Assembly: GCA_015178975.1 (NCBI GenBank)
Contig: WHVD01000010.1
Location: forward strand, 992,001-1,056,000
Direction: 5' to 3'
Length of the DNA: 64,000 nt
Origin: Hysterangium stoloniferum
Taxonomy: Eukaryota; Basidiomycota; Agaricomycetes; Hysterangiales; Hysterangiaceae
Position 1 is the stretch's first letter; each line of letters begins with the position of its first letter. Of the stretch, positions 10,980 to 23,457 are shown piece after piece. Position numbers and translations under genes: made by a program. The notes beneath the pieces were generated by a model. That model worked only from the letters and a program-made list of their open reading frames with translations, ran no database searches and had not been told where the DNA came from.

Positions 10980-11670
10980 GGCCAAAAAGTTTTACTAATT
11001 CACCATGAGCATCACGTGACTCAGAATATCTGCGTGAGCTCTATCATCCTCTTGCTGTAGTGAGACTTGATATGATAAATCAAAATAATAATAGATTTTG
11101 AAAAGGTGCGGTCAGCGTTGTTATATCTCGGTCAGCTTTTATCGCCAGTTTGTGTCGGATAATATGATAGATCTCCAGTATCCCCAATGAATCCGGATTT
11201 ATTTTTACCTCGTTCGATATGTGCACTGCGCCGCCGAATTGATTTCAATACCATCGATGTCTCTTATAAGCAAAGAAACCGACGTTCATGCCCTCGCAAG
11301 GACGATTTTTTTCGGAGGAAATCAAGTACAAATTTTTACATACGATCCGTCGCAAAATGTTTCAATACATGTTGTAGATTATAGATTACATTGATAAATG
11401 GCTGTCTTGACATCCGTTGTATTTTTGGAATGTACCGCAAGCATCTTCTCCACAAACGGGACCAACTAAATTGCCCCGACGAGTTCCGGAGAAGTACAGA
11501 GTTGCTCATCAACCAGGACATACGAACTCGGGACGAGCGAGCGAGGGCAACCAGCCCGCCACGCAAGGTTGCGATATACAGTCCTCAGTGCTCGGTGTCT
11601 CTCCTCAGAATGCCACACGGTATCGGACAGGGTACTTCTCCCTTCATAATACACCAAACAACCAGCCACC
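10980..11670. other. Intergenic region downstream of the coiled-coil gene
   Basis: CpG-containing, apparently unique sequence between the tRNA and the 3' end of the minus-strand gene. Short ORFs here lack supporting motifs. The right part probably holds the 3' UTR of that gene. Confidence 0.35.
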
Positions 11671-11678
11671 CCACGCAG

Positions 11679-13566
11679 TCATGTAGGCCGCCCTTGTGCT
11701 TGTGCTTGTGTCTGCACCTGTTCCTGTCCCTGTTGGTCCATTCCCTCAGTACGCTGCCGTTTCAGAGGTCTTTCCCCTTGGTCAATTCCGACCCTCGTGC
11801 CCATGCTGGTATTCATATCACCCAATTCAGATGCATACGCTGGCGGCGAATCAGTGAGATCAATGACCTCCTGCCGGGCACTCGAGTTGGCCTTGTCGGG
11901 GAAGAGTTGAAATGGGGACTTCATAGATTGCGGATGCGATCGGGGCTGGGACTGGGGACGAGTGTTACTTGGATTCGAACGTGGGCGTGCGTGTGGAAAT
12001 GGAAGTGGACGTGGGATCATGATCGTGGTGGTGTTATAGACCGGATTTGCGTTTCGCTGCGCACTCAGACTAGGGCCCGGCCCGAAGCTGGGATTGGCTA
12101 CAGAGAACGAGTTTGGAGCAGGATCTGGGGGAACGTTCGGTTGTAGGTTAGGATGCGGGTTTGTAGCTGCAGAGGGATTCAGGTTTGAAGTTGAGCCAGA
12201 GGTCGAATTCTCGTATGCGTTCGTGTTGGAGGCTAAAGTCGTATTCAGGTTCGGCATTGGGTGCGAGGTGGAGTTAGAACCTGGACTCGAAGTTGTGCTT
12301 GAGGCTGGGTTTGTATTCGGGTTCGGTGTCGGGTCGGAACCCGCGTTTGTCCTTGGGTTCGGTGTCTGGTTTTCATTCGAATCCATGGCAGGCACTGCTA
12401 CATCCCCAGACCGATCATCATCCGGATTGAAGCTCGTGACAGCAAATGGCATCACGCCAAATTGATTAAAGGAAGTCTCGTCGAGTGGCTTTGGACGATA
12501 TGTTCCGCTGACGACTTCACTAACACTTCCTGCAAATGGTGTGTCATCCCCGATATTCGCAGGTGGCGTCGCGCTGTTACTGGCCACAGGTGGCGTACTT
12601 GACGTCGATGCACTCGGTTGAGCCTGAACCGAAGGTATCGCGGATAACTCAGCCTGAAGAGGGGACATGGGCAGCGGGAACTGGTCGTTTTTAGACACGA
12701 GAGGGCTCGTCTCTTTGGCAAGCTTGAGCGCGTGAAGTTGTTCATTCTCGCTCTTTAAGATTCGAACTTGTTCTTCGAGAGCTTTGGCTTGGTCGCGAGA
12801 TGCAGCGAGGACTCTCTACACGTGTATTGAAAGCAATGAACAAGTGTCAACGACAAATCAACAAGATATCGCACCTTTAAAGTTTCAGTCGCCGCTTGTG
12901 CTCTTTTCCGTACTGAATAAACCCTTAGTGGGAGAGTAAACGTATTTGTCAACAAATGCACGCACGAGTTTCACTTCTCGCCGCCAACTCCGCCTTCAAT
13001 GCCTCCTCAACTTTCTTCAGCTGATCCATAGAAAGCCCACTTTTTTGCAATGGCGATCCAGTAAATCGTCCTTCGGAGTCGGTGGCACGCTTCTCAGCAT
13101 CAACAGCGCGTTGCTCTGAATTGGCAGCTCTCTGTTCCGAGTCGAGTATCCGCTGGTCCGCTTCGGCAAGTTTCTTCCGCAGAACGTCTATTTCAGCGTA
13201 GGCAGATCGACACGCGCTTTCCGATACCTGCAACTTCGTTGCAATCTCCTGGAACTTCTTCAGATATCCCGCCCCCCAGTTTCGCCACTTGGTTGACATC
13301 TCCTGGTCCTTCTCCCTGCTTTGCTGCTGAAGCTTGGCAATAGTTTCTCCCAGAACGACGTTGTCGTTAGATTTTTGACGATTCGCCCTTTGGACCATGT
13401 CAATGTGTTGTTTAAGGTTTTGCACGACTCTGCTCTGTGTTGCGGAGATTTGCATCAGATAGTTGAACGCATTGTTGGCACCTTGCCAGGAAGCAACTAG
13501 TGAGCCCTTGAACCCTTCAATGGCATTTTTTGCGTCATCCACCGAGTTGATTACTGCTGGGTTAGA
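11679..13566 (-). CDS. Coiled-coil protein with disordered tail, SIM-like motif and basic NLS-like cluster
   Basis: I join three exons on the minus strand: 13566-12966, 12912-12875 and 12815-11679. The introns are 53 and 59 nt with GT...AG ends, and phases agree, giving 591 aa. I start at MSNPAVINS, the second ATG of the frame, because all conserved-looking coiled-coil sequence follows it. Residues about 60-250 are rich in Glu, Lys, Gln and Ala with heptad-like spacing and EQRA repeats, consistent with a long coiled coil that continues across both introns. Residues about 255-520 are Pro/Asn/Ser/Thr-rich and probably disordered. Near residue 530 lies EVIDLTDSPP, an excellent SUMO-interacting-motif match, followed near 562 by RPLKRQRT, an NLS-like cluster. 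Role unknown; a nuclear scaffold is an inference. Base use is CpG-rich, unlike the transposons. Confidence 0.8.
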
Positions 13567-13689
13567 CATTTTTAAAGTGGTAATGGACAAGAATAAGTCA
13601 GTTAATTGTGTGACGGTCACGGATCACATTTTGGTTCCTCTACAAATACCCGTGATTGCAGCTTTTAGACATCCTGAAGCGAGGTAACC

Positions 13690-14190
13690 TGAAACCCCGA
13701 GTTTCTTGCTTATATTATAAAACTACAGTGCACTATCAGAATAGCTAACTATCTTTCCTCGCTAGACCGTCGAAAGCAAGTAATATCTATATGCCTTGTA
13801 AGTATGTATGAGAGTACTAGTAATGGTAATATAATTTCGAAACTCTATGGCAAGAAGCGGGCGGATCTTCAAAAACGCCTCTGGCCTCAGATCCGCATTG
13901 AAAGTTGAGTACTATAACTAGTACTTGTTGGAATACGAAGTGAGTCTCGTTACAAACGGATAAGGACTACAATACAATACATGTATCATCCTTATATACG
14001 CCTAGTAACTGCCTACTAATATTGACGTATGGTCCGTGCTCCTTGTTGCTCGCATATATATCAGATTCCCAAAATCCGACAGTACTCCACCCCTTGAGAA
14101 TTCACATTGTAGTTAATTATTCCGTAGCCTGGGAATTCATTAGTAGAGGTTCCAAGTTTGCGCTCGCTGCAACTAGATGATGTCAAGTGC
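13690..14190. other. Intergenic, no gene seen
   Basis: Upstream region of the coiled-coil gene. No ORF with recognisable motifs; promoter elements cannot be assigned with confidence. Confidence 0.4.
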
Positions 14191-14196
14191 TTTCAA

Positions 14197-14395
14197 GTCT
14201 TTTTATATGTTTCCAAAGCTTCTGAAATAATTGTAAACAATTTTAAATGTCAATAATTCTTTTTATATGTTTCCAAAGATTCTGAAATAATTGTAAACAA
14301 TTTTAAATGTCAATAATTCTTTTTATATGTTTCCAAAGATTCTGAAATAATTGTAAACAATTTTAAATGTCAATAATTCTTTTTATATGTTTCTA
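14197..14395 (+). repeat. 60-bp tandem repeat, about 3.3 copies
   Basis: A 60-bp unit containing TTTATATGTTTCCAAAGATT and AATTGTAAACAATTTTAAAT repeats almost perfectly. The AATTGT-AAACAATT core is a short palindrome. It is AT-rich and non-coding. Confidence 0.9.
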
Positions 14396-14705
14396 AATGA
14401 CTTGGAACAGTTTTTAATAGCTTAAAATTCTTTGAAACGATTTTCAATTAATTAAAATCGTTGATACGGAGTAAAGCTGGGGGTGTATGTGGGGCTTGCC
14501 CCTTGACCGTCTTATGTAAGATCCATGTTGTCGCTCCGGAAGTCGATACCGAAACTCGTCGCCGAGAAACCGTCGCCCAAGATGCCAATAACATCGATCT
14601 TCGTGGAGGAGAGCTGGGAAATTATTCCTTCTACAGCTACAGCTGGGGCATGACGACCGATCACCACTAGAAGTGACTATAACATCTGTGAGTTGATGAC
14701 TCAAA

Positions 14706-15240
14706 CTATGTCATCGCCTGTACCCACCCACCTTTCGTTCTCAACGCACACTTGCGCATAATTTCATCTATTGTGGTCGTCGTCGGACGAACAACGTCTA
14801 GAGCTACGGAAAGATGATGTCTAGTAACGGCAGACAGTCCTCGGCCTGCGATGGCGAATAGAATGACGAGTAGCATTGCCATCACCGAGCATATGCTGTA
14901 GGAACGTGATGCCATGGTCAGCACAATGATAGTCAGGAGTTCTTGCGCGAACACACCGCCAGCTCCGTTCCCCACTCCAGTTCGCCGTCCATCTCCACTC
15001 CGGCACCTCCACCACGGGCTTAGTTAATTCGGGTGGACCGGGTAGCATTTTTTCTGCGATCTGACGATATCACAGGAGTCTTTTGACCCGTTTGGCCCCC
15101 GCCAGATTGCCTGGTGGTTGTGGTAGCTTTGACCGTTGACGAGATGGTTGTTGAGGTATTTTTGACATTGCGTGACGATGAGGACGGCGTAGAGCCGGTG
15201 GCAGACACTTGCTCGGTGTTGGAAGCCAGATTGGTGGTGG
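14706..15240 (-). other. Doubtful Ser/Thr-rich and membrane-segment ORFs
   Basis: On the minus strand one frame (15020-15240) reads Ser/Thr-rich text (VSATGSTPSSSSRNV, TTTTRQSGGGQTGQ). A different frame (14975-14706) contains a hydrophobic stretch, SICSVMAMLLVILFAIAG, that could span a membrane. Fungal Ser/Thr-rich single-pass proteins have this order, but I found no splice joining the frames. It may be a broken gene or chance. Confidence 0.25.
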
Positions 15241-15308
15241 TGTAGGAGCGGGTAATAGCCCAGCTCCGTAGCAGCCCAACTTATATGCTTCCCTTTTTTA
15301 AGACATAA

Positions 15309-15437
15309 GCGCCTCAAGGTTTCTACAATTATAAGCGCCTCAAGCTCAAGTTTCTACAATTATAACCGCCTCAAGCTCAAGTTTCTACAATTATAACCGC
15401 CTCAAGCTCAAGTTTCTACAATTATAAGCGCCTCAAG
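15309..15437 (+). repeat. 33-bp tandem repeat, about 4 copies
   Basis: Units of the form CGCCTCAAGCTCAAG followed by TTTCTACAATTATAA, nearly identical, with the first and last incomplete. Non-coding. Confidence 0.85.
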
Positions 15438-15439
15438 AA

Positions 15440-16100
15440 TAATTTCTAGTCAAAGTGCCAGGAACCTTACCAGCATGTCATGAGCAAGTTGGAAGAGCGA
15501 TCCGATTGTAACCCGGTGGTCAATTTCACCAGCGAAGCGACCGTGGTGGTTGGCCCAAAGTTGACTAACCTCTGGTAATATTATTGTTATTCCGTTTCGC
15601 GTGTGCCTCTCCTCTCGGAATTGTTCACATTGCTTTTGAGCTAACATATCAAAAATGTGTATATGGTTTAGACAGAGGATATATGGACTAGCTTTAATAG
15701 TCTAATTGAAACCTGTGGATCGATAAATAAATACGCTCTTAGAGCACTATTGGGTAAAATTTTTAGTGGCATAGTTGGCGAGACGTGGCGTCCTTAATCC
15801 GCGCACGTCCTCTTGGATCTTTACGTCTCTTCAATCTTTGCAAGTATGAAGCTGGAAGATACTTGATGACCACCGCCGTGAGATATTTTCACGTGAATTC
15901 CGGGTGGTACGTTCAACGGAAACAGATTCAATTGTGATTCATCGCTTGGCTTGGCTCGGATCAAAAGGTATGCAAGTCAATACGATTGGTTCACGTCGGT
16001 CAGGCGCCGATAACGAAGCTTCATTTATGTGATAATTCATGAATCGGCTATGAAGCTCAGGATTATTTAAAAATACATCGAGATAAGGTACTGTTTATTA
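15440..16100. other. Intergenic, no supported gene
   Basis: Contains a 65-aa minus-strand ORF (15450-15647) with no recognisable motif, then sequence up to the 3' end of the first kinase gene. I see nothing else. Confidence 0.35.
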
Positions 16101-16107
16101 AACAACA

Positions 16108-17432
16108 TTATAAGATAGACTCCCACCCTTGCAACGTACAAATCACTTCCTCAATCGTCGGCCTCTCGTCCGCCACATCCCAACATCGCTCCAATAAGCT
16201 CCAGACCTTCTTTGGCTCGCACACGTCGCTCCTCAATGCCCCCGCAAACTCCCGCGGGCGGGCACCATCCCGTATCGCAACGTGCAGACCAAGTGGGTTG
16301 TAGTGCGCCGAGGCATATGGGCGAGACCGAGTAAGCAACTACAGCACAAATGCATAGTAGGTAGGCGTGATGAAGAAAAAAAAAGAGTTGCCAATATTTA
16401 ATCAATCAACTACCGGCGCTAACGGATTGTGGAAAACGCACCTCGAGAATGGTACTGCCAAACGCGAAAATGTCGCTCGATTTCGTGCGGAGCGCACCTT
16501 CAACCAGCAGCTCGGGCGCACACCAGCATAGCGATGTGCCAGATGGATAGTACTCCTCGCCTTCGCCGTGCACGTCTGATAAGATGCGCGACAGTCCAAA
16601 GTCGATTATGCGGGCGTGACCGGCGTCATCGATCATAATATTGGCCTTTGTAGGGGCGAAAGTTCAGTATATAAAAGTAAAGATATATATTTAGCCGTAC
16701 ACATTTAAGGTCTCCGTGCACCATGTCATGACGATGCATGAACTCAATCCCAGAAGCGACTTCCAAAAGCTGAACCCGCGTGCGGAGGTTACGATTATGT
16801 AAGCAAGTGATTCGCAGGATTGATCATACCAGAGCTAGAGGATCGATACTCGGGTGATCGCTGAGATACTGGGCAATGGAGCCGTTATCGTACCAGGGAA
16901 ACATGATTCGGGGTGCGGTGGGGTGATCCTGGATTCCGAAGAGCGGGGTAATGTGGGGGTGGGGAGGGATATATCGGCAACACCTTGCTTCGTGTTTGAA
17001 TCTCTGGTGGGGGGGAGGTTTCCGGTTGCATGCGTGGGCGCGAGAGCGAAATGGTGAAAATGAAGGACGCACCTTCTTGACGGTTTCCTTGTCAGTGTGC
17101 GGGAGGTGGAATATCTTCAGCGCGGCCTAAACAAATGTTATTTGTTTTTCAATAAAAAAACAGGATAGGCGATTATTCCTGACACGTACGAATATGGGAG
17201 GACTATCTCCTGTAAATACCTCCGCTTTCCGAATGTCCGCAGAACCCCCAATACCAACTGCATGCTGGGGAAGGATCCTTATGTGCAGTGGACCAGCCTG
17301 GGGTAAAGTCGAGTTCGCAGAATTAGTTGAACGTTGGAACTGGAGGAGGCATAATGCTTCAGGAGACAGTTCTACCAGAAAATTATTGAAGGCCTGCATG
17401 ATGGTCCTGTGCGCAAGGGGATGCTTTGTCAT
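16108..17432 (-). CDS. Protein kinase A1 (tyrosine-kinase-like fold), module 1
   Basis: Six exons on the minus strand: 17432-17190, 17126-17073, 17003-16830, 16769-16701, 16645-16442 and 16338-16108, about 324 aa. All introns are GT-AG and phase 0. Motifs in order: Gly loop GIGGSADIRKA, beta-3 lysine in AALKIF, alpha-C Glu in FKHEARCC, catalytic loop HGDLK (Gly where most kinases have Arg), DFGLS, and WCAPELL. The protein is a bare kinase domain with about 45 extra N-terminal residues and no other domain. The start is uncertain; a second ATG 11 codons downstream (17399) aligns with MELPTHLPVEL of the paralogues. It forms a divergent pair with the gene at 19614. Key residues are intact, so activity is plausible; the substrate is unknown. 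Confidence 0.85.
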
Positions 17433-17559
17433 CACATGTCAGCGGCCTTGTCAGCCACGCTCGCGGGGATTTCGGGGCTCCTACGAGTGGTGGAGAGAAA
17501 ATAATAATGAACTCGCAAAAAAATGCCAGATAATCAAGGGTTTGAGGCACTACTGGTAA

Positions 17560-19005
17560 ACTCCATGTGTCGCGAAATTTTTCAAATAAAACTGTAGAGA
17601 CAACGGGGTTGTGGATTTCATAGATGGTTTTATAATGTGTTTAACTGGGCATAAAAGACAGGAGGGAAAGTTAGTAGGAGCTACTATGCCTTTTATACCC
17701 ATGGTGCACGGTCATCTGTTTTGGCGCTCAGCTGAAACAGTATGATTGGCTAAACCCACCCACGTTCGTGCTCCAAAATTAATTCGAGTCTGAAAAGGCC
17801 GACTCAGCCTTACTATTATTGACTGAAATATGTCCCCCCTTTGGCTGCCCCCTCGACGCTGCATCGTACTTGCATTTTCATCTTCACTCGAGCGACGCTG
17901 TATGCATCTTTGTCAATAAATCTGGGACTAAAAAGCTGGATTGCAACCCGTCTGCCATAGTACTGGGTCATAACTTCACGTGATCCCTGTCAAACAGTTC
18001 GATTGCATGTTCCCGATTGGCTGAGCCCACCCACGTTCGTGCTCCAGCCAATTTGCTGGTCTACTATAAAAGCATATCAGCATCAGTATTAACGGTCGTA
18101 GTCCCTCGACTCTGCATCGTAGCTGCGCTTCCATCTGCGCTCGAGCGAAGCCCTGTAATCTTTGTCAATAAATCTGGGACTGAAAAGCTGGATTGCAACC
18201 CGTTTGCCATACTGGATCCATGGGCTGGCTGTTTAGGAAGGATTCGCAGTCCCAGCATAACTTCAAGTGATCTCTGTCATACAGTTCGATTGCAAGTTCC
18301 CGACTGGCTGGTAGTCCCTCGACTCTGCATCGTAGCTGCGTTTCCATCTGCGCTCAAACAACGCCCTGTATGCATCTTTGTCAATGAATCTGGGACTAAA
18401 AAGCTGGATTGCAACCCGTCTGCCATAGCACTGGGTCCATGGGCTGTTTAGGAAGGATTCGCAGTCCCAGCATAACCTCAACTGATCTCCGTCAAACAGC
18501 TCCATTGCAAGTCCCCGATTGGCTGAGCCCACCCACGTTCGGGCTCCAGCCAATTCGCCGGTCTACTATATAAAGGTCCATATCAGCATCAGCTACAGTA
18601 TTACCGACTTGAACATGCTCCTTGGTAGTCCCCCGACTCTGCATCGTAGCTGCGTTTCCATCTGCGCTCGAACAACGCCCTGTATGCATCTTTGTCAATG
18701 AATCTGGGACCAAAAAGCTGGATTGCAACCCGTCTGCACTGGATCCATGGGCTGTTTAGGAAGGAATCGCAATCCCAGCATAACTTCAAGTGATCTCCGT
18801 CAAACAGTTCCATTCCAAGTTCCCGATTGGCTGATAGTCCCTCGACTCTGCATCGTAGCTGCGTTTCGCTCGAACAACGCCCTGTATGCATCTTTGTCAA
18901 TAAATTCTGGGCTAAAAGCTGGATTACAGCCTCGATGATACCGTCTAACATGGATACTGGGTCCATGGGCTGTTTATGAAGGACCCGCGGTCCCAGCATT
19001 CTTTA
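17560..19005. repeat. Degenerate tandem repeats in the spacer of kinase module 1
   Basis: The spacer holds about five imperfect repeats. Recurring marks are TCTGCATCGTAGCTGCG (near 17857, 18110, 18320, 18641 and 18849), GGATTGCAACCCG (17938, 18190, 18408, 18720) and CCCACCCACGTTCG (17755, 18027, 18529). ATTGGCT (CCAAT-box-like) and TACTATAAAAG or TACTATATAAAGG (TATA-like) recur in order, so each unit resembles a small promoter. ORFs here are by-products of the repeat. Confidence 0.7.
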
Positions 19006-19613
19006 CCACACACTCTCTGCGTTGGCTTTTATATCCGAAAACACGTTTTAACTAATATTTTGCTTGATGACGTATATTGACAGCCCTGCGCTACCCTTGC
19101 CAAGTCCCGTATTTCTATGAGCTTTATTGACAACACCCTACGTTCCTCATCTTATTCCTGCCGTCTCTCTATTCAACATTCACCACATCATACTTGGTGC
19201 GCTCATTCATTGCTATTGAGCTTGCAATACACCATTTCAAGGTCTGCCTTCCTTATTGATACAGCCAAACCGTTTATTTACTACTCCCTCCACCTCCCAG
19301 ATTATTCAGAAGACTAGTGCTACTCGCTGATCAGCTAGATGATAGTGTCAGAAGTTTTCTCCCCTTAAATGTGGTAAGGGGTGGTTGTGGACACCTTTTG
19401 CACACGGCCAAGGAAGATGTCGGAGGCCGGTTCCGTATCCGACCACAGCCATACCAGGCACCCACCATCCTAGGTTTACTTGAATTCAATCTCCTCAAAG
19501 ACGCTCGCTAAGCATTTCTCTCAGTCTCCGCCCTACCTACACTGCGCGCCAACACTACAAGAAAATATCGAACGCCTTCGAGGATTTCTTGGAGCTTCAA
19601 TTTAGCCAACAAC

Positions 19614-20851
19614 ATGTCAGAATCTTCAAATACCCGTACATATAATGGCAGCACCACTCAGTTTACTGCTTTTCACGCCGTATATGATGATACTAGCCTG
19701 CCAGGCCCCGTTTCGATACGTCCCATGGGACGACAAACCGGTGTTATTGTCACTAGACTCGATGATCCAACACAGACATGCACTGGTGGCTATTCGACTG
19801 TCTTCCCTGGCATATTCATATCCCCAGAGAACGGCGTCCAGTTAGTGAGTGTCCTGACCTGCCTGTCGAGTGACGCCCCGTTGACCCACATCCGAAGGTC
19901 GCCATTAAGGAACTGCGTATCACCAACGACATGGCAAAGGTATACTATTGACTCGCTCGTTGCTCTGCGAATCAACCCCAACCCATTATGCATATCAGAT
20001 GCTTGCACGTGAAGTCCGCTGCTGGAAGCCATTGAAGCATAAGCATATTGCCCGCTTTGTCGGTGTTCAATATCAGTCGAACGGCCCCCCGGCCCTCATA
20101 TCCCTTTGGTACAAGAATGGCTCGTCGAATAGGTACCTGAAGGAGAATCCAAACGTCGACCGTATTACCCTTGTACGCCCCCTACTTCATCACTACCCAA
20201 TACCCTCACGATATTAATACATTACTCCGCGCTAGATCAAAGGTATAGCAGACGGCTTGGTATATCTCCACGAAAACGGCATCGTTCATGGCGATTTGAA
20301 GGGGGTCAGTTTGTTTTCTTCGGAAACCGGACGCAAGAGTCCGAAGTATGAGCGCTTATTGACAACGTTCCTGTAGGGAAATATCCTCATTGGTGATGAC
20401 GGCACTCCTAAAATAACGGATTTTGGCGTGTCGCGCATTTTGGACGAACATGGCTTCACTACTAGCACATACTACACGTCGTTTAGGTGGTGCGCGCCGG
20501 AGCTGCTTGTGTCTTCTGGACCTACGAAGGAAGGGGACGTTTATGCGTTTGCTACCACGGTTGGCGAGGTGTGTATGCATCCCTGACGCGCAATAAAACG
20601 TGTGACGTGCTGAAGCAAATATCTTCTGCTTTTTACTGCAGCTGTTGAGCGGTGAAGTGCCGCATAAAGGGAGTGGCGACGCGCCCGTCATTTTGAAAGT
20701 CTATCGGGACAAAAAGCTGCCGTTTGAACGCTGCGATGTGCGGTGCTCTGACGAGCTTTGGTCTCTCCTCTTGAGGTGTTGGGCGGCAGACCCTGCCCTG
20801 CGGCCTACTATCCAGGAAGTGAGAGTGCGACTTTCGGGGATAGATGCATGA
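19614..20851 (+). CDS. Protein kinase B1 (tyrosine-kinase-like fold), module 1
   Basis: Six exons: 19614-19844, 19898-19939, 19999-20172, 20236-20304, 20377-20568 and 20642-20851, giving 305 aa. All introns are GT-AG and phase 0. The N-terminus is about 50 residues, then come the Gly loop TGGYSTVFPG, VAIKEL, the alpha-C Glu in LAREVRCW, HGDLKGNIL, DFGVSR, WCAPELL and the C-lobe LWSLLLRCW with an RPTIQEV ending. Catalytic residues are present except that HRD is HGD. Exon lengths match the other type-B genes; exon 4 is 69 nt in every kinase here. The last intron uses a normal GT donor, whereas its relatives at 25487 and 31885 use GC. It is the most diverged type-B copy. Confidence 0.88.
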
Positions 20852-20859
20852 GCGTCGTC

Positions 20860-22140
20860 TGTCGTTTGTACGCGGGTTTGTTATCCGTCTAGTTGTTTTT
20901 TTGTAGATATACCCCCTGGACAATGCTTCCTGTACAATACCAAAATCTAGAGACACGGTTCAGATTGCTATTAATAGTTTTGTAAAATGAACTAGACTAT
21001 ATCATGACTGCCAAAATTGGCATTTGCCATGGCTGTGCCACTTGAAAACGAGCTGTCAGGCTGGTGGCCCGTGCATAAATACGGGGTTCTCTGAAGTACC
21101 ACAAAAATATACTAGATCATACTCGTAATTTCATTGCCATTGCCAAACTATGGCTACTAGAGTCATATGCACAACAGATGGACCCTGGGACACACATTTC
21201 TACGACACAATTCCGGGCCGGGTCTTGGCTCAAGTACTGCTTGCTTCCCGAATGGGCCCTGCTATGAAAGGAACCTAGGATATATCGCTTTTCTCACGAT
21301 AATTAGACTAGCTGGGCACGACGGGAAACGGCCCGAAAAGAAAACGTGCTCGTTACCCCTACATGTCTGTCCCCCTGCTGTCATCTTTTATTTCAAATAT
21401 TCTGAATGTAATCGATGGAAACCCCACCCTTCCTCATTCACCTGCAAAATTCGAACACAGGGAGAAAATAATATGGTCAGTCCTCATTCACGAAGCCGCG
21501 CAGATTTCGGAATACAGCTATGAGCTACTACCCACGCAGTAGACTGGCCCCGGTGTTTGGAAGAAGAGAAATATAACACTTGGAGTAAGCTCAAGAAAAA
21601 TTCTTGGGTATAGTTCATGTCATGTAATTATTCCAGTTAATTATTATCACAAGAATATCTGCAAGTGTTTTATTACATTATCAAACATGTTAGCCAGCGC
21701 CACTGGCAGTTCACAGTAGTACCACTACTACTTTAAGAGGTTACAAGCTCAAGTTGGCCGTCACTAAATAAACCACACTTATATATACAGTTTAGCCAGT
21801 AGCGTGTTAAGCTGTGCTTGTTCACAGCCGTCGAGTTAAACTATCGGAGGCAACTGTTCTGGACAAACTATGATTTCAATATTCAAGTTCACTAGTCTCA
21901 AGTTCGAATTCGTGATTGGATCTATAACAGGTATTTAGACCCTTACTAGGGCATTTTTATGTCAATATAGTTAATAGCGATTTTTAACAATATGATAATT
22001 GGTGGGACACGCGAGAGTCTGAGGTGATGGGCATCCCGGCTGGGATCGTCAATGAACTACATCAGATATTCACCTAGGCGGGGCCAGATTAAGATGTAAG
22101 ATGACTCCACTAGACAGCCTAGATACACTTATATATATAT
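20860..22140. other. Spacer between kinase modules 1 and 2
   Basis: About 1.3 kb without a supported gene. A 118-aa ORF at 21167-21523 has no recognisable motif. The right end holds the 3' flank of the next minus-strand kinase. Confidence 0.4.
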
Positions 22141-22165
22141 ACGACTAACAATATTTTTCAAAGCC

Positions 22166-23457
22166 CTATAGAATGGAGCCCCACCCCTCCAAAACTCTTC
22201 TCACGTCCCCAATCTTCGGTCTCCTCTCGGTCTTATCCCAACACTGCTCCAAGAGACGCCATACCCGTGCAGGTTCACGTACGTCACCCCTCAAAGGACC
22301 TGCATACTCCCTTGGGCTAGCACCAGTATACACTGCGACATGCCGACTGTAGGCAGTAGACAGCGACACATACGGATGGGATCCGGTGAGTAACTGGACA
22401 GGCAAGAATGTATGAGAAACAGAGGTATGCGACAAGGCGCATTCGCTATACCTCAAGAATGGTACTGCCAAATGCGTAAATGTCGCTTGACTTTGTGCGG
22501 AGAGCGCCCTCGATGAGGAGTTCAGGTGCACACCAATATACAGATATGCCGGATGGGTGATAAATGTCTTCGCCTTGTGTGTCCGACAGGATACGTGAGA
22601 GACCAAAGTCAATTATGCGGGCGTGGCCGGTATCGTCGATCATAATGTTCGCCTATGTGGGCCATTAGTCCCGTTAACGAGACAAAAATGTAATGAACAA
22701 CTTACACCTTTTAGGTCTCCATGAACAATACCCCGATCGTGCATAAACTGAATACCAGATGCCACTTCCAATATCTAGAAAAATAAAACCATAAAATTAC
22801 GTAAGGCGATGTCACTGCAGTTGCAAAAATGCGTACCAGAGGCAACGGGTCGACAGTAGGGTGGTTATTCAAATATTCAAAAATAGAGCCATTGGAATAC
22901 CAGGGAAATATTAATTGAGGTATAGTGGGATGGTTCTGGATGCCGAAGAGGGGGGTGATGTGAGGGTGTCCTGGGAGGAGGAGCCTGAGACAGCAATTGA
23001 CTTCGTGATTGAATCGCTGGAGATTTTTGATGCATGTGTGAATGGAAAAGTTAGAGAAACAGTGAGAAAACTGACTTTTATGGTATTTTCGATTTCAGTG
23101 CGAGGTAGAAGGAATATTTTTATGGCAACCTGACATTTTCCTCATTAAATGACTAGAATGAATTTTATTTATTATGTGACATACGGGGATACAAGGGCCG
23201 TTTTGTGTACACATCTTTGCCTTCCAAATTTTCGCAGAGCCCCCCATGGCAACTGGAACTTCACCGACGGGAGTAATGTACACAGTAGGCAGTTTCATAG
23301 ATTTCGTGTTCGTACATTGGATTGGATCATCTCCATATAAAAGTTGCCAGGCTTCAGAAGAGAGCTCAACTGGGAGATGAGTAGGTAACTCCATTATCAT
23401 TTTGAGTATTGAACCAAATGCAGGTGAACTCGAGCTGAGCAGTATTAGGTTGGGCAA
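22166..23457 (-). CDS. Protein kinase A2, module 2
   Basis: Six exons on the minus strand: 23457-23185, 23129-23076, 23016-22837, 22774-22706, 22652-22452 and 22393-22166, up to 334 aa. Introns are GT-AG; the donor after HGDLKG is the consensus GTAAGT. Gly loop MGGSAKIWKA, VAIKIF, HEVNCC (alpha-C Glu), HGDLKG, IIDFGLSRIL and WCAPELL are intact. Exon 3 is 6 nt longer than in A1 (RLLLPGHP). An internal ATG (23394, MELPTHLPVEL) is an alternative start better conserved among paralogues. Divergent partner: 25487. It is most similar to A3 and A4. Confidence 0.86.

Noticed and set aside
11391..12465. Long plus-strand ORFs opposite the coiled-coil gene
   Set aside because: They lie antisense to exon 3, whose low-complexity codons keep the opposite strand open; no motifs.
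21167..21523. 118-aa ORF between kinase modules
   Set aside because: No motif, no paralogue in the other module spacers.
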